Part shown: piece after piece, positions 36,277 to 44,612 of the stretch
How positions within the stretch are numbered: position 1 is the stretch's first letter
Layout of the letters: every line of letters begins with the position of its first letter
NCBI GenBank assembly: GCA_019695115.1
Contig: JAIBAP010000023.1
Location: 1-64,000 of the forward strand
DNA from: Caldilineales bacterium
GTDB taxonomy: Bacteria > Chloroflexota > Anaerolineae > J102
DNA length: 64,000 bases
Direction: 5' to 3'
The notes under the pieces: model-generated
Seen by the model: the letters and a program-made list of their open reading frames with translations, nothing else
What the model was told of the DNA's origin: nothing
The model's database searches: none
Made by a program: the position numbers and the translations under genes

Positions 36277-36648
36277 CTACTTGACGATGCGTTGGCGTTG
36301 GAGAGAATCGGTCCCGAAGTTGAGGAGGATTGCCAGATGGAAATGCGTGGCCGTAAGGTAGTTGTGTGCTTGCGCCTCGTCTCTGTTGGTCAGTGCCGAG
36401 ATGGCCTTGATCTCGACCACGATTTTTTCATCGACCAGGAAATCCGCTTCATAGTCGCCAACGATCACGCCCTTGTACTCGACCTTCAGCTTCTTGCGCT
36501 GCTCGAAGGGAATGCCGCGTAGTTGGAACTCGTGCGCCAACGCCGCGTGGTACACGGCCTCGAGAAAACCAGGTCCCAAAATCCGATGCACCTCCATGGC
36601 CGCGCCAACAACTTCATACGATAATTCCCTGTAAAGGATCTCTGTCAT
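36277..36648 (-). CDS. GxxExxY protein (PDDEXK-like), second copy
   Basis: A 123-residue protein with the GxxExxY motif GPGFLEAVY near residues 29-37, VGAAMEVHRILG before it, and the predicted nuclease core YEADFLVDEKIVVEIKAI. It ends LLNFGTDSLQRQRIVK without a repeat-derived tail, so it is better preserved than the copy at 14239. About half the residues match that copy by eye. AGGAG precedes the ATG at 36648. The members' function is unknown; their placement inside repeats is the best clue. Confidence 0.88.
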   Translation of the reverse strand: MTEILYRELSYEVVGAAMEVHRILGPGFLEAVYHAALAHEFQLRGIPFEQRKKLKVEYKGVIVGDYEADFLVDEKIVVEIKAISALTNRDEAQAHNYLTATHFHLAILLNFGTDSLQRQRIVK

Positions 36649-36689
36649 TGGGCAATCGCTCCTATCAACTGAATTCTGTAATGAGCTGG

Positions 36690-36765
36690 TTTAGCCACGA
36701 ATTACACGAATTTTCACGAATTCATGTCAAGAGAATTCATAGAATTGGTGTAATTCGTGGCTAAA
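36690..36765. repeat. 18-bp inverted repeat closing element 2
   Basis: TTTAGCCACGAATTACAC at 36690-36707 and its exact complement at 36748-36765. The right arm contains the stop codon of the E1-beta gene (36761-36763). The arm sequence extends the repeat unit of the 115-bp array. Confidence 0.9.
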
Positions 36766-37744
36766 GAACGTATTTGACGAGGTTTTCGATGGTCGTCACA
36801 ATGTCATCAGCCGATGGCAGCATGGAGCGTTCGAGGTCGGGATTGTAGGGGAAGGGGATGTTTTTGGCCGCCAGGCGCAGGATGGGCGCGTCCAGGTAGC
36901 CGATCGCTTCCTCGGCCAGGAGCGCGGCGATCTCGGCCCCTGGCCCGGCCCGGCGGTGCGCCTCGTGGACGATGACCGCCCGGCCCGTCTTCTTGACCGA
37001 CGCCACCAGGGTCTCGGCATCGAGCGGGACGAGGGTGCGCGGGTCGATGACTTCGACGGCGATTCCTTTGGACGCCAATCGCTCGGCCGCCGTCATCACC
37101 GTCGGCAGCACCCCACCGATGGCGATGACCGTGGCATCCTTCCCCTCCCGGCGGATGGCGGCCTGGCCGAAGGGCACCACATAGTCGTCTTGTGGCACTT
37201 CGCCTTTGACCGCATACAGCATCTTGTGCTCGAAGAAAAGCACCGGGTCTTCCCCGCGGATGGCGGTTTTGAGTAGGCCCTTGGCGTCGTAGGGCGTGGC
37301 CGGGATGGCGATCTTGAGGCCGGGCACATTCATGAACCAGGCTTCGGGGCTTTGCGAATGCTGGGCTGCGGCCGAGCCGGGCGCGCCGTTGACGATGCGG
37401 ATGGTCAGCGGCACGCGGGCCTTGCCGCCGCTCATGTAGCGGGCTTTGGCCACCTGATTCACCACCTGATCCATGGCGCAGGTGACGAAATCGGCGAACA
37501 TGACCTCGGCGATGGGGCGCATGCCCATCAAAGCCGCGCCCAATGCCCCGCCGACGATGGCCGTCTCGGAGATGGGTGTGTCGCGCACGCGTTCCGGCCC
37601 GAATTCGCGCACCATGCCGGCCGAGACGCCGAACACGCCGTCGAATACGCCTACGTCTTCGCCGATCAGAAACACGGACGGGTCGCGCCGCATTTCTTCG
37701 GACATGGCTTCGCGGATGGCTTCGCTGAATGAGATGTGGGGCAT
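36761..37744 (-). CDS. 2-oxoacid dehydrogenase E1 beta subunit
   Basis: A 327-residue transketolase-like C-terminal component. It starts HISFSEAIREAMSEEMRRDPSVFLIGEDVG and has DTPISETAIVGGALGAALMGMRPIAEVMFADF, LFFEHKMLY and the end IPFPYNPDLERSMLPSADDI, typical of pyruvate or acetoin dehydrogenase E1 beta (PdhB/AcoB). It pairs with the E1 alpha gene directly upstream. The stop codon is supplied by element 2. No E2 (lipoyl acyltransferase) or E3 gene is in the window. The ATG at 37744 abuts a micro-repeat leader. Confidence 0.92.
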   Translation of the reverse strand: MPHISFSEAIREAMSEEMRRDPSVFLIGEDVGVFDGVFGVSAGMVREFGPERVRDTPISETAIVGGALGAALMGMRPIAEVMFADFVTCAMDQVVNQVAKARYMSGGKARVPLTIRIVNGAPGSAAAQHSQSPEAWFMNVPGLKIAIPATPYDAKGLLKTAIRGEDPVLFFEHKMLYAVKGEVPQDDYVVPFGQAAIRREGKDATVIAIGGVLPTVMTAAERLASKGIAVEVIDPRTLVPLDAETLVASVKKTGRAVIVHEAHRRAGPGAEIAALLAEEAIGYLDAPILRLAAKNIPFPYNPDLERSMLPSADDIVTTIENLVKYVL

Positions 37745-37830
37745 GGGCGGTGGGCAGTGGTCAGTGGGCAGTATTCAGTGGTCAGTGGGGATGCGGAACC
37801 CGGAACCCGGAACCCGGCGCCCGGAACATC
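37745..37830. repeat. Micro-repeats between E1 alpha and E1 beta genes
   Basis: GGGCAGTGGTCAGTGGGCAG words (37748-37788) join GGAACCC units (37796-37828). On the coding strand they read CCACTGACCACTG and GGGTTCC and run up to the E1 beta ATG. The same two word families occur at 34670, 44529 and 9890. Confidence 0.85.
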
Positions 37831-38803
37831 AAAACACCCTGCCTCCGTGCGTTTCGCCATAGACGCCGGTCAGGGCGGTGTTGGGGGCAGGGGCGGGGCT
37901 GGCGATGGCAAAAGCCACGGCCTCGTCCATCTCCTGCTTGATGGCGGCGGCAATGGCGTCGAGATCGGTTTCGCCGGCCAGTCCGTCGCTCAGCAGCTGG
38001 TAGCGGAGCCGGGTGAGGGGGTCGCGCTGTTTCCAGAATTCCAGCTCCTCGCGGGTGCGGTAGACCATGGGGTCGCCCTCGTAATGCCCGCGGTGGCGGT
38101 AGGTCTTGCCCTCGACAAAGGTGGGGCCGTCGCCCGCCCGCGCCCGCGCCGCCGCCTGGCTCGTTGCCTCGTACACCGCCAGCACGTCGTTGCCATCGAC
38201 GATCAGGCCGGGGAAGCCGTAGCTGGCGGCGCGGATGGAGAGATCGGGCACGGGGGCCTGCTTATGCTGGGGCGTGCCTTCGCCGTAGAGATTGTTCTCG
38301 CAGAAGAAGATCACCGGCAGCTTCCACAGCCCGGCCAGGTTGGCGGCCTCGTGGAAGGCGCCCTCGTTCACCGCCCCATCGCCGAAAAAGGCCAGCGCCA
38401 CCCGCTCCTCCCCGCGCATCTGGAAGGCCAGGGCCGCGCCCACCGCCACGGGGATGCCCCCGGCGACGATGCCGTTGGCGCCGAGGATGCCCAGGTCGAA
38501 ATCGGTCATGTGCAGGCTGCCGCCCTTGCCGCCGCAATAGCCGTCGCTGCGCGCAGCCAACTCGGCCATCATGTATTTGGGGTCGCCGCCTTTGGCGATG
38601 AGATGCCCGTGCCCGCGATGCGTGCTAGTGATCACGTCGTCGGGGTTCAGGACGGCGCAGGCGCCCACGGCCGTGGCTTCCTGGCCGATGCAGGCGTGGA
38701 TGAAGCCGGGGATGAGGCCCGATTTACGCTCGTTGATGGCCCGCAGCTCGAATTGGCGGATGAGGAGCATGCGGCGGTAGAGGTCGAGGGGCGAGGGGGG
38801 CAT
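37829..38803 (-). CDS. 2-oxoacid dehydrogenase E1 alpha subunit
   Basis: A 324-residue thiamine-diphosphate subunit. It has GFIHACIGQEATAVGA, TSTHRGHGHLIAKG, GGKGGSLHM, the TPP motif GDGAVNEGAFHEAANLAGLWKLPVIFFCENN, and the phosphorylation-loop-like HRGHYEGDPMVYR, matching PdhA/AcoA proteins. With the E1 beta gene it would decarboxylate pyruvate, acetoin or a branched 2-oxoacid; GHYEGD is common in AcoA. The pair has micro-repeats in place of a normal intergenic ribosome site. The upstream micro-repeat at 38804 abuts its ATG. Confidence 0.92.
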   Translation of the reverse strand: MPPSPLDLYRRMLLIRQFELRAINERKSGLIPGFIHACIGQEATAVGACAVLNPDDVITSTHRGHGHLIAKGGDPKYMMAELAARSDGYCGGKGGSLHMTDFDLGILGANGIVAGGIPVAVGAALAFQMRGEERVALAFFGDGAVNEGAFHEAANLAGLWKLPVIFFCENNLYGEGTPQHKQAPVPDLSIRAASYGFPGLIVDGNDVLAVYEATSQAAARARAGDGPTFVEGKTYRHRGHYEGDPMVYRTREELEFWKQRDPLTRLRYQLLSDGLAGETDLDAIAAAIKQEMDEAVAFAIASPAPAPNTALTGVYGETHGGRVF

Positions 38804-38880
38804 GGGGAGGTGGGGATTGGAGATTGGGGATTGGAGATTGGAGAGTGGAGAGTGGAGAATGGAGATTGGAGAGTGGAATC
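38804..38880. repeat. GGAGATTGG micro-repeat leader before E1 alpha
   Basis: Ten or so GGAGATTGG/GGAGAGTGG units run from 38808 to 38877. On the coding strand they read CCAATCTCC and CCACTCTCC with very few G, ending at the ATG. Confidence 0.88.
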
Positions 38881-38903
38881 CAATTCTAACAGAGCCGGCG
38901 GGA

Positions 38904-38917
38904 TTGCCAACTTTCGG
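38904..38917. repeat. Half-site of the nth-end palindrome
   Basis: TTGCCAACTTTCGG is identical to 10612-10625, one half of the palindrome between nth and the EEP gene. Only one arm is present here, in the spacer between the E1 alpha and UroD genes. Confidence 0.6.
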
Positions 38918-38959
38918 GGGGGCTCATGTGCACCCGTTGCACCTGGCTCGGCCATCGGG

Positions 38960-40135
38960 TCAGAGGTCGGGCCGGATCGGATAGTCGCCATACTCGCGGG
39001 CGGCCGCCAGCATGGCCAGGTAGAGTTCGGGTTGGACGCCGGGGTGGATGGAGTTGCTGGAGGAGAGCAGAAAGCCGCCGCCGGGCGCGGCCTTTCGGAT
39101 CACATCGCGGGTTTGCTGACGCACGGCCTCGGCCGGGCCATCGACGAGGACAGTCGAGCAATCGACGTTGCCGATCAGGGTCAGCCGGTCGCCGTAATCG
39201 CGCTTGAGTTGGGCGATGTCCATGCCGGCGCGCGGCTCGATGGCCTGGAAGCCGTCCACCCCGGCAGCGACCATGCCCGGAAGCAGGGAGTTGACGTTGC
39301 CGTCGGTGTGCTTGACATAAACGACGCCGTAACGATGGCAGAGGTCGGTGATCTGTTTGAGGCGGGGGAAGACGAACGTATTGAAATGGCGCGGCGAAAA
39401 CATGGGGGCGTTGTTGGCGGCCCAATCGTAGCCGCCGTGCAGCCCGTCCACGCCCCGCTGCAACATGGCTTCGCCCAGCAAAAGCGTCAGGCGCAGGCGG
39501 GCGTCGAGATAGCGATGGATGAGCGCCGGAGCTTTGATCAGACCCACGAGAAAGACCTCGGCCCAATCCCAGGTCGAGCCGATCTCGACATCGGCTGTGC
39601 CCATGACCATGCGATCCCGCCCCAGTTCGGCCACCATCGTCTCGACCGGTGTGAAGTCCCAGTCCTCCAGGTTGGGTTCGGCGGCCTCCAGCGTCTCGGT
39701 CAGCCGGGCCAGGCCGGCCAGCCCCTGGCGGCGCACCGAAGAATCGACCTGGTCGTACATATCGCTTTCGGGCGCATAGAGCGACTCGGTCCAGAGGCCG
39801 GTGGTCGGGTCGGTGAACCGCCAGCGGTTTTCATCCACCAGGTCGGGAACCAGGGGCTGGCGGGGGGTGGGCCAGGCGTTGGGGTGCACATCCAGGTCGA
39901 GTGTGCGCCACAGTTCGATTTCATCGGCCAGGCGCTGGCGGTGATAGTGCTCGATCCAGCCTTCTTGCAGGGCCTGGTTCTGGATCACCCCGCGCGCCAT
40001 GCCGCCAAAGCCGCACAGCGCCGTTCGCCCCAAGACATGGCTGGCGGTGGGGTTGTCGATGGTCAATTCGAACAGGGGCACGCGGTCGGCTTCACGGTGC
40101 TGAAAGGCCAGTCGCGCCCGCTCTTTGCCATTCAT
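38960..40135 (-). CDS. UroD/MtaA-family protein (uroporphyrinogen decarboxylase-like)
   Basis: A 391-residue protein of the URO-D superfamily. It starts NGKERARLAFQHREADRVP, the usual opening for MtaA/CmuA and related methyltransferases, and has a TIM-barrel end with VKHTDGNVNSLLPGMVAAGVDGFQAIEP and LIGNVDCSTVL. Free-living members of this type usually act on corrinoid-bound methyl groups or are of unknown role, rather than on haem. A DHPS-like methyltransferase lies at 46301 on the same strand. I chose the ATG at 40135. The stop is about 150 bases from the E1 alpha start. Confidence 0.85.
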   Translation of the reverse strand: MNGKERARLAFQHREADRVPLFELTIDNPTASHVLGRTALCGFGGMARGVIQNQALQEGWIEHYHRQRLADEIELWRTLDLDVHPNAWPTPRQPLVPDLVDENRWRFTDPTTGLWTESLYAPESDMYDQVDSSVRRQGLAGLARLTETLEAAEPNLEDWDFTPVETMVAELGRDRMVMGTADVEIGSTWDWAEVFLVGLIKAPALIHRYLDARLRLTLLLGEAMLQRGVDGLHGGYDWAANNAPMFSPRHFNTFVFPRLKQITDLCHRYGVVYVKHTDGNVNSLLPGMVAAGVDGFQAIEPRAGMDIAQLKRDYGDRLTLIGNVDCSTVLVDGPAEAVRQQTRDVIRKAAPGGGFLLSSSNSIHPGVQPELYLAMLAAAREYGDYPIRPDL

Positions 40136-40137
40136 GA

Positions 40138-40283
40138 TCAGATCCACGCTGGCAGCACTTCTGCCAGAAAGAGAGACAAGCCGTCCAGCCCCGGCTCGTC
40201 GGCGAATTCGAGCATGAAATAGTCCGTCGGTCGGCGTGCTCGACCACCACCCGCAGCATCCAACCGAAATCAACGGGCTTCAT
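40138..40283 (-). pseudogene. Frameshifted small ORF between ParB-like and UroD genes
   Basis: The minus strand reads MKPVDFGWMLRVVVEHAD from an ATG at 40283, then, after a one-base slip, DYFMLEFADEPGLDGLSLFL and AEVLPAWI with a stop at 40138-40140. Both parts are coherent and protein-like, but the 146-base span is not a multiple of three. Its start overlaps the ParB-like stop and its end abuts the UroD start. It is either a broken gene of about 48 residues, an assembly error or a programmed shift. The family is not recognised. Confidence 0.55.
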
Positions 40284-40767
40284 GTCTGCGCCTGACCTTT
40301 TGCAGCGCCTGGGCCAGGGAATCGTCCGGCTGCAGATCGACATCGGCCCTGATGACGGTGACGAAGGCTTCGATCTCTTCGAAACCGGAGGCGCGAGCCA
40401 CCGATACGCGATGGTTGCCGTCGGCGACGAAATAGACGCTGCCGATCTGGAAGACTTCGATCGGCGGCAAGCCTTCGAGACCGGCCATGGCCACATCTAG
40501 CCGCACCCAGCGCTCGCTATCGACGGCAGAGCGGGGGCGGAACTGGCGGGTGAAGTCGTGAGGGCGACCGGTGCTGCCGATGATGCGGTCGAGCGGGATC
40601 GACTGCGGCTGTGGCAGGCGGATGCGCTCGCAGCCTTGCAGCAGGTGGATGAGGGGTTCGAAGGCCAGCAGTTCGGTCGGCCTGCGCCGCAGCCAGGCCA
40701 GCAACACCTCGCGCAGGGCGGCCCAGCGCGCTTTGCGGTACAGTTGCTGGCCGACATATACGCTCAC
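40270..40767 (-). CDS. ParB/Srx-fold protein
   Basis: A 165-residue protein whose C-terminal half has the ParB-like segment FQIGSVYFVADGNHRVSVARASGFEEIEAFV; the DGNHR motif lies in the phosphate-binding pocket of ParB/sulfiredoxin folds. The N-terminal half is basic and helical. No HTH and no ParA partner are visible, so chromosome partition is unlikely. The GTG at 40767 overlaps the nucleotidase stop (GTGA) and has GGAG upstream, which implies coupling. It may bind or hydrolyse a nucleotide in connection with the upstream nucleotidase; this is inference. Confidence 0.7.
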   Translation of the reverse strand: MSVYVGQQLYRKARWAALREVLLAWLRRRPTELLAFEPLIHLLQGCERIRLPQPQSIPLDRIIGSTGRPHDFTRQFRPRSAVDSERWVRLDVAMAGLEGLPPIEVFQIGSVYFVADGNHRVSVARASGFEEIEAFVTVIRADVDLQPDDSLAQALQKVRRRHEAR

Positions 40768-42602
40768 CCCTGGCTCCTGCAATGGGAAGGGAAGGGTGCG
40801 ATCTGCAGCCGGCCGTCTCGCCTGGCGCCACCTTCTGGCCCCACCCCGCCCCAGGCCAGGATTTCGGCCACCAGCAGGTCGCGGACATAGAGGTGGGTGC
40901 GGGTGCGCGGCCAGGCGGGCAGGTCGAGCAGCGGCAGGCCGAGCGAGCGGCGGGCGTGGTCTTCCCAGGCGGCCGCCGGCCCGCGCACAAAGCTGGTGGC
41001 GGCAACCAGGAAGTCGCTGTCGAGACGGCTGGCGAGGGGGAGGCCGCCGAGCGTGGGGGCGAGGACGGTTGCCTGGCCGCGAGTGGGGCCGGGCGCGATG
41101 CCATAGCGCAGGTGGGCGCTGAAATGCAGAAAGCCGCGCTCGGTGTTTGGCTCGTCGGGCCGGGCCAGGCGCAAGGCGTTATCGTGCAGGAGCTGGTGGA
41201 GTTGGCGACCGGACATGGAGAAGAAGCAGAGCGTATCGGCAAAGGGCAGGAGGTCGAACAGATCGCCAAAAAGCAGTTCGTCGCCCACGGGCAGGCCACA
41301 GCGCACGCACGAGGCGTCGATCATGGCCAGATCGACCGGGTAGCCGTGTCGATGGGATTGACTGACCAGGGCGGCGGTGATGAAATTGGCCAGCGCCGAT
41401 TCCGAGGCGGTGAAACGATTGCGCACGGCGTCGGTGCTGAGGTCATCATCGTCGGCGACCCGGCCCAGGCGGCGGCGCCAAAACGGCCGGGCCAGTTCGA
41501 CCAGCGGTTGGACGTGCCGCCGTTCGAACTCGTCATCAGCGGGCAGGTCGATGACGGCGGTCAGCCGGGCATGGGTGACGATGGCGGTTTCCTCGGCGGC
41601 CAGATCGACCTCGCCCACGTATTGCCCCATCTGCCCGGCCTGGACGATGGGGATGCCGGCGATGATGTTGGCGGCGCTCAGGCCCTTTGGGTTCAGGGCG
41701 TGGTGGCTGTGGCCGCCGACGATGAGGTGGACGCTGCCGGCTGGCAACTGCCTGGCCAGTTCCACGTCGCCTGCCCCGTGCACCAGGGCGCCGTTCGGGT
41801 CCAGGCTGTAGCCCAGGTGGCTGAGGATGACCAGCACATCGCAGAGGGGGCGAAAGGCCGGGATCAGGTGGAGGGCGGTCTGGACGGGATCGGCCACGCA
41901 CACAGGGTCGGCGGCGTCGAGATTGAGTTGGGCCTGGGTGGTCAGGCCGATCAGCCCGACGCGCAGCCCCTTGAGGACGAAGAGGGCGGCGGCAGCGCAG
42001 GGTAGATCGGCCCCCGGCGCCAGGCAGACATTGGCGGCCAGGAGAGGGAAGGCGGCCTCGCGGCGGATGGCATGGCCGAGGAGGGCGGGGCCTTTGTCGA
42101 AATCGTGGTTGCCGGGCGCGCCGGCGTCGAGGCCTGCCTGCGAGTAGAGACGGTAGCCGGCGTGCACCTGATAGCCGGCCGCATCCTCGCCCAGGAGTTC
42201 GTCGAAGATCGAGCCGCCGATCTCATCCCCGGCCGAGACGGCCAGGACGGCGACGCGGCCATCGTCTTCATATCGCTGGCGCACGGTCTGGATCCAGGGG
42301 GCGATGCGGGCGAAGATGGGGGCCGGGGTGCGGGCCGCAAACCCGGAGGGCGAGCCGAGACAGCACAGGTGGCCGTGGAGGTCGTTGAAGTGGAGCAGCT
42401 TGAGGCGGATGGCGCGCTGCGCCGGGGGCAGGGCCGGGGGCAGGACGGCGCCCTCCACCGGTAAGATGGTTTGCACGGGGGCCGAGACGGCATCGCCAGC
42501 GAGCAGGAAAAGCGCGGCCCTCGCCCCCTCCCGCCCGGCCCCCAGGGGGTTGGGTCGGGCGGGGAAGAGGCGCAGGACGCCGGGTTCAGGCGTCACCGCC
42601 AT
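40764..42602 (-). CDS. 5'-nucleotidase / metallophosphatase family protein
   Basis: A 612-residue two-domain enzyme. The N-terminal metallophosphatase domain has LLHFNDLHGHL, SAGDEIGGS, GAPGNHDFDKG, LSHLGYS and VGGHSHHAL, which give all metal ligands. The C-terminal domain (FTASESALANFITAAL, GDLFDLLPFADTLCFFSMSGRQL) is the 5'-nucleotidase substrate domain. The first 65 residues carry no clear signal peptide, unlike UshA, so the location is uncertain. It lies after the sugar ABC permeases (stop 42611) and is coupled to the ParB-like gene. Start ATG 42602 or GTG 42608. Confidence 0.9.
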   Translation of the reverse strand: MAVTPEPGVLRLFPARPNPLGAGREGARAALFLLAGDAVSAPVQTILPVEGAVLPPALPPAQRAIRLKLLHFNDLHGHLCCLGSPSGFAARTPAPIFARIAPWIQTVRQRYEDDGRVAVLAVSAGDEIGGSIFDELLGEDAAGYQVHAGYRLYSQAGLDAGAPGNHDFDKGPALLGHAIRREAAFPLLAANVCLAPGADLPCAAAALFVLKGLRVGLIGLTTQAQLNLDAADPVCVADPVQTALHLIPAFRPLCDVLVILSHLGYSLDPNGALVHGAGDVELARQLPAGSVHLIVGGHSHHALNPKGLSAANIIAGIPIVQAGQMGQYVGEVDLAAEETAIVTHARLTAVIDLPADDEFERRHVQPLVELARPFWRRRLGRVADDDDLSTDAVRNRFTASESALANFITAALVSQSHRHGYPVDLAMIDASCVRCGLPVGDELLFGDLFDLLPFADTLCFFSMSGRQLHQLLHDNALRLARPDEPNTERGFLHFSAHLRYGIAPGPTRGQATVLAPTLGGLPLASRLDSDFLVAATSFVRGPAAAWEDHARRSLGLPLLDLPAWPRTRTHLYVRDLLVAEILAWGGVGPEGGARRDGRLQIAPFPSHCRSQG

Positions 42603-42610
42603 ACGCACCT

Positions 42611-43576
42611 CTACCCCTTGATGGCGCCCTCGACCATGGCCCGGAAGAAACTCTGGCGCGCAAACAGGAAGACCACGACCATCGGCAGCGCAATCAGGAC
42701 GCAGGCGGCGGCGATGAGTTGGGCGTTGATGATGTTCTGGCCGAGGAAGTCATACATCCCGAACATGGCCGGTTTGAGTTCGTTCTTGCTGATCAGCAGA
42801 TAGCCGGCGATGAATTCGTTCCAGACGTTGACGAAGGTGAGCAGGAAGACCGCCGTCATGCCGGGCGTGGCCAGGGGCAGGACGATGCGCGTCAACCCGC
42901 CCAGAGGGGTGCAGCCGTCGATCAGGGCCGCCTCCTCCAGCTCGCGCGGGATGGCGTCGAAGAAGCCTTTGGCGATCCAGACGCTGAGCGGCAGGAAGAA
43001 GCCGGTGTAGACCATGACGATGAACAGGCGGTCGTTGTAAACGGGGATGGGCAGGCCACGGAGCGAGACGCCCATCTGATAAAGCGCCAGCAGGTTGGTC
43101 AGCAGCGGCACGCCGGTGATGGCCAGGATGCCGATCATGAGGGCGTCGCGGCCACGGAAGCGATAGCGCGAGAAGGCATAGCCGGACATGGTGGACAGCA
43201 CCACCACCAGCAGGGCCGTGGCCGTCGCATAAATCACCGTGTTGGGCAGGTAGATGCGCAGCATCCGGCCCTTGACGATGAAGCCCAGCAGCGATTCTGC
43301 GTTTGGTTCGGCCAGGATGACGCGTTCGTAGCCTTCGATCGACCAGCGGCAGGCGCTGAGGTCAAACGACGAGGTGGGGGTGTCGCAGGGGAAGATGACC
43401 GGCGGCTTGCGGGTCACGTCTTCCTCGCGTTTGAACGAGATCAGCAGGGTGGTGGCCACCGGCAGCAGGGCGAAGAGGCAGATCAGGATCAGGGCGCCGT
43501 TGGCCAGCACGGCCTCGCGCACCCGCAACCCGGGGCCGAACGACCACCGTTTCGCCGAGGTCGAAGATTCAGCCAT
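42611..43576 (-). CDS. Carbohydrate ABC transporter permease, MalG type
   Basis: A 321-residue permease with six helices. The EAA loop is ELEEAALIDGCTPLGGLTRIVLPLATPG near residues 215-242, followed by FVNVWNEFIAGYLL. A longer periplasmic loop (about 40-110) with two Cys lies after helix 1, larger than in MalG. It belongs to a sugar importer with the MalF-type gene (one base upstream) and the binding protein at 44669. No ATPase is encoded nearby, so it may use a shared MsmK/UgpC-type ATPase. Confidence 0.93.
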   Translation of the reverse strand: MAESSTSAKRWSFGPGLRVREAVLANGALILICLFALLPVATTLLISFKREEDVTRKPPVIFPCDTPTSSFDLSACRWSIEGYERVILAEPNAESLLGFIVKGRMLRIYLPNTVIYATATALLVVVLSTMSGYAFSRYRFRGRDALMIGILAITGVPLLTNLLALYQMGVSLRGLPIPVYNDRLFIVMVYTGFFLPLSVWIAKGFFDAIPRELEEAALIDGCTPLGGLTRIVLPLATPGMTAVFLLTFVNVWNEFIAGYLLISKNELKPAMFGMYDFLGQNIINAQLIAAACVLIALPMVVVFLFARQSFFRAMVEGAIKG

Positions 43577-43577
43577 G

Positions 43578-44528
43578 TCAGGCGCTCCTTTCCTGGACGC
43601 GAGTGAGGCGCAAGGTGCCCGATATCAGCAAGAGGTTGACGACGGCGATCATCATCGCCAGGGCGGCGGCGCGGCCAAAGTCGAGTCGCAGCCAACCGAT
43701 CGAGTACAAGAGGTAGCTGAGGACTTCGGTCGAGGTCCCCGGCCCGCCTCGGGTCAGGCTGAAGATCATGCCGACGCCGTTCATGCCGCTGAGGGTGAGG
43801 CTGAAAAGGGCCACGACCAGGGTGGGCAGGATCAGCGGGACGGTGATGAAGCGGATGGTCTGCCAGCGGTTGGCGCCGTCGATGCGGCTGCTTTCGATGA
43901 CATCGTTCGAGACCGTCTGCAAGGCCGCCAGCAAGAGGAGGGTGACGAAGGGCAGCGCCCGCCAGGCCGAGGCCAGGATGAGGTAGATCATGGCTGGCGA
44001 GGGCGGGAAGGGGAAGTTGCCGAACCACGGTCGGGCGGCATCGGTGGTCAGGACCGACAGCCCGTTGGGAGGGAAGAGGGCGGGATTCTGCAAAATGCCC
44101 GAAAAAAGCCCGTAGTCGGGCAGCACCAACAGCCGGAAGACGACGCCAACGATGATGTCGGCCAGGATCCAGGGGATGAAAAGCAGGGTGATGTAGACGC
44201 CCGACAGTCTTGATTTGCGATTGAGCAGCAGGGCGATGACAAAGCCCAGGAAAAGCGTCAGCCCTGCGTAACCGACCAGAAAGACGATGGTGTGCCCGAT
44301 GCTCTCGCGAAACGCTGACGACGACACCAGCCGCTCGAAATTCCGCAGGCCGACCATTTCCCACCCGGCCGGCTTGCGCTCCTGAAAGCTGAGGAGGACG
44401 GTGTAGATGGCGGGGTAGACCTGGATGGCGAGGAGGATGAGGACGGTCGGCAGGATGAGTAGGATGGGCAGGAGATCGAAACGCCGGCGGGGTTTGGGCC
44501 GGGTGGAGGTCAGCGCTGGTGGTGGCAT
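43578..44528 (-). CDS. Carbohydrate ABC transporter permease, MalF type
   Basis: A 316-residue permease with six helices: LLPILLILPTVLILLAIQVYPAIYTVLLSF, an ERLVSSSAFRESIGHTIVFLV segment, and the EAA loop VIESSRIDGANRWQTIRFITVPL near residues 212-234. It is followed after one base by the MalG-type gene. The ATG at 44528 is preceded by a long micro-repeat and a hairpin that separate it from the binding-protein gene, an arrangement that would lower permease expression. Confidence 0.93.
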   Translation of the reverse strand: MPPPALTSTRPKPRRRFDLLPILLILPTVLILLAIQVYPAIYTVLLSFQERKPAGWEMVGLRNFERLVSSSAFRESIGHTIVFLVGYAGLTLFLGFVIALLLNRKSRLSGVYITLLFIPWILADIIVGVVFRLLVLPDYGLFSGILQNPALFPPNGLSVLTTDAARPWFGNFPFPPSPAMIYLILASAWRALPFVTLLLLAALQTVSNDVIESSRIDGANRWQTIRFITVPLILPTLVVALFSLTLSGMNGVGMIFSLTRGGPGTSTEVLSYLLYSIGWLRLDFGRAAALAMMIAVVNLLLISGTLRLTRVQERSA

Positions 44529-44600
44529 GGTGGGCAGTGGGCAGTGGTCAGCAGTCAGTAGGCAGTAGGCAGTGGTCAGTGGTCAGTAGGCAGTAGGCGG
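44529..44600. repeat. GGCAGTGGTCAGTAGGCAGT micro-repeat leader
   Basis: About twelve GGCAGTG/GTCAGTG/GCAGTAG words. On the coding strand CCACTGCC, CTACTGCC and CCACTGACC words lead up to the ATG at 44528. The words are shared with the spacers at 34670 and 37748. Confidence 0.88.
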
Positions 44601-44612
44601 GCGGGGTGGGGC

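Larger units (their letters stand above)
35749..36765. mobile_element. Repeat-bounded unit carrying a GxxExxY gene (element 2)
   Basis: The unit is bounded by GCCACGAATTACAC at 35749 and its inverted copy ending at 36765. Inside are a 115-bp tandem array, the GxxExxY gene at 36277 and a closing palindrome. It lies between the ygeW start (27 bases away) and the E1-beta gene, whose stop codon it supplies. Element 1 has the same plan with a different repeat sequence. Mobility is inferred from layout only; no transposase or target duplication is visible. Confidence 0.55.

Noticed and set aside
40270-40767. A chromosome-partition ParB
   Set aside because: It has only the DGNHR pocket, no HTH domain, no ParA partner and no parS-like sites nearby.
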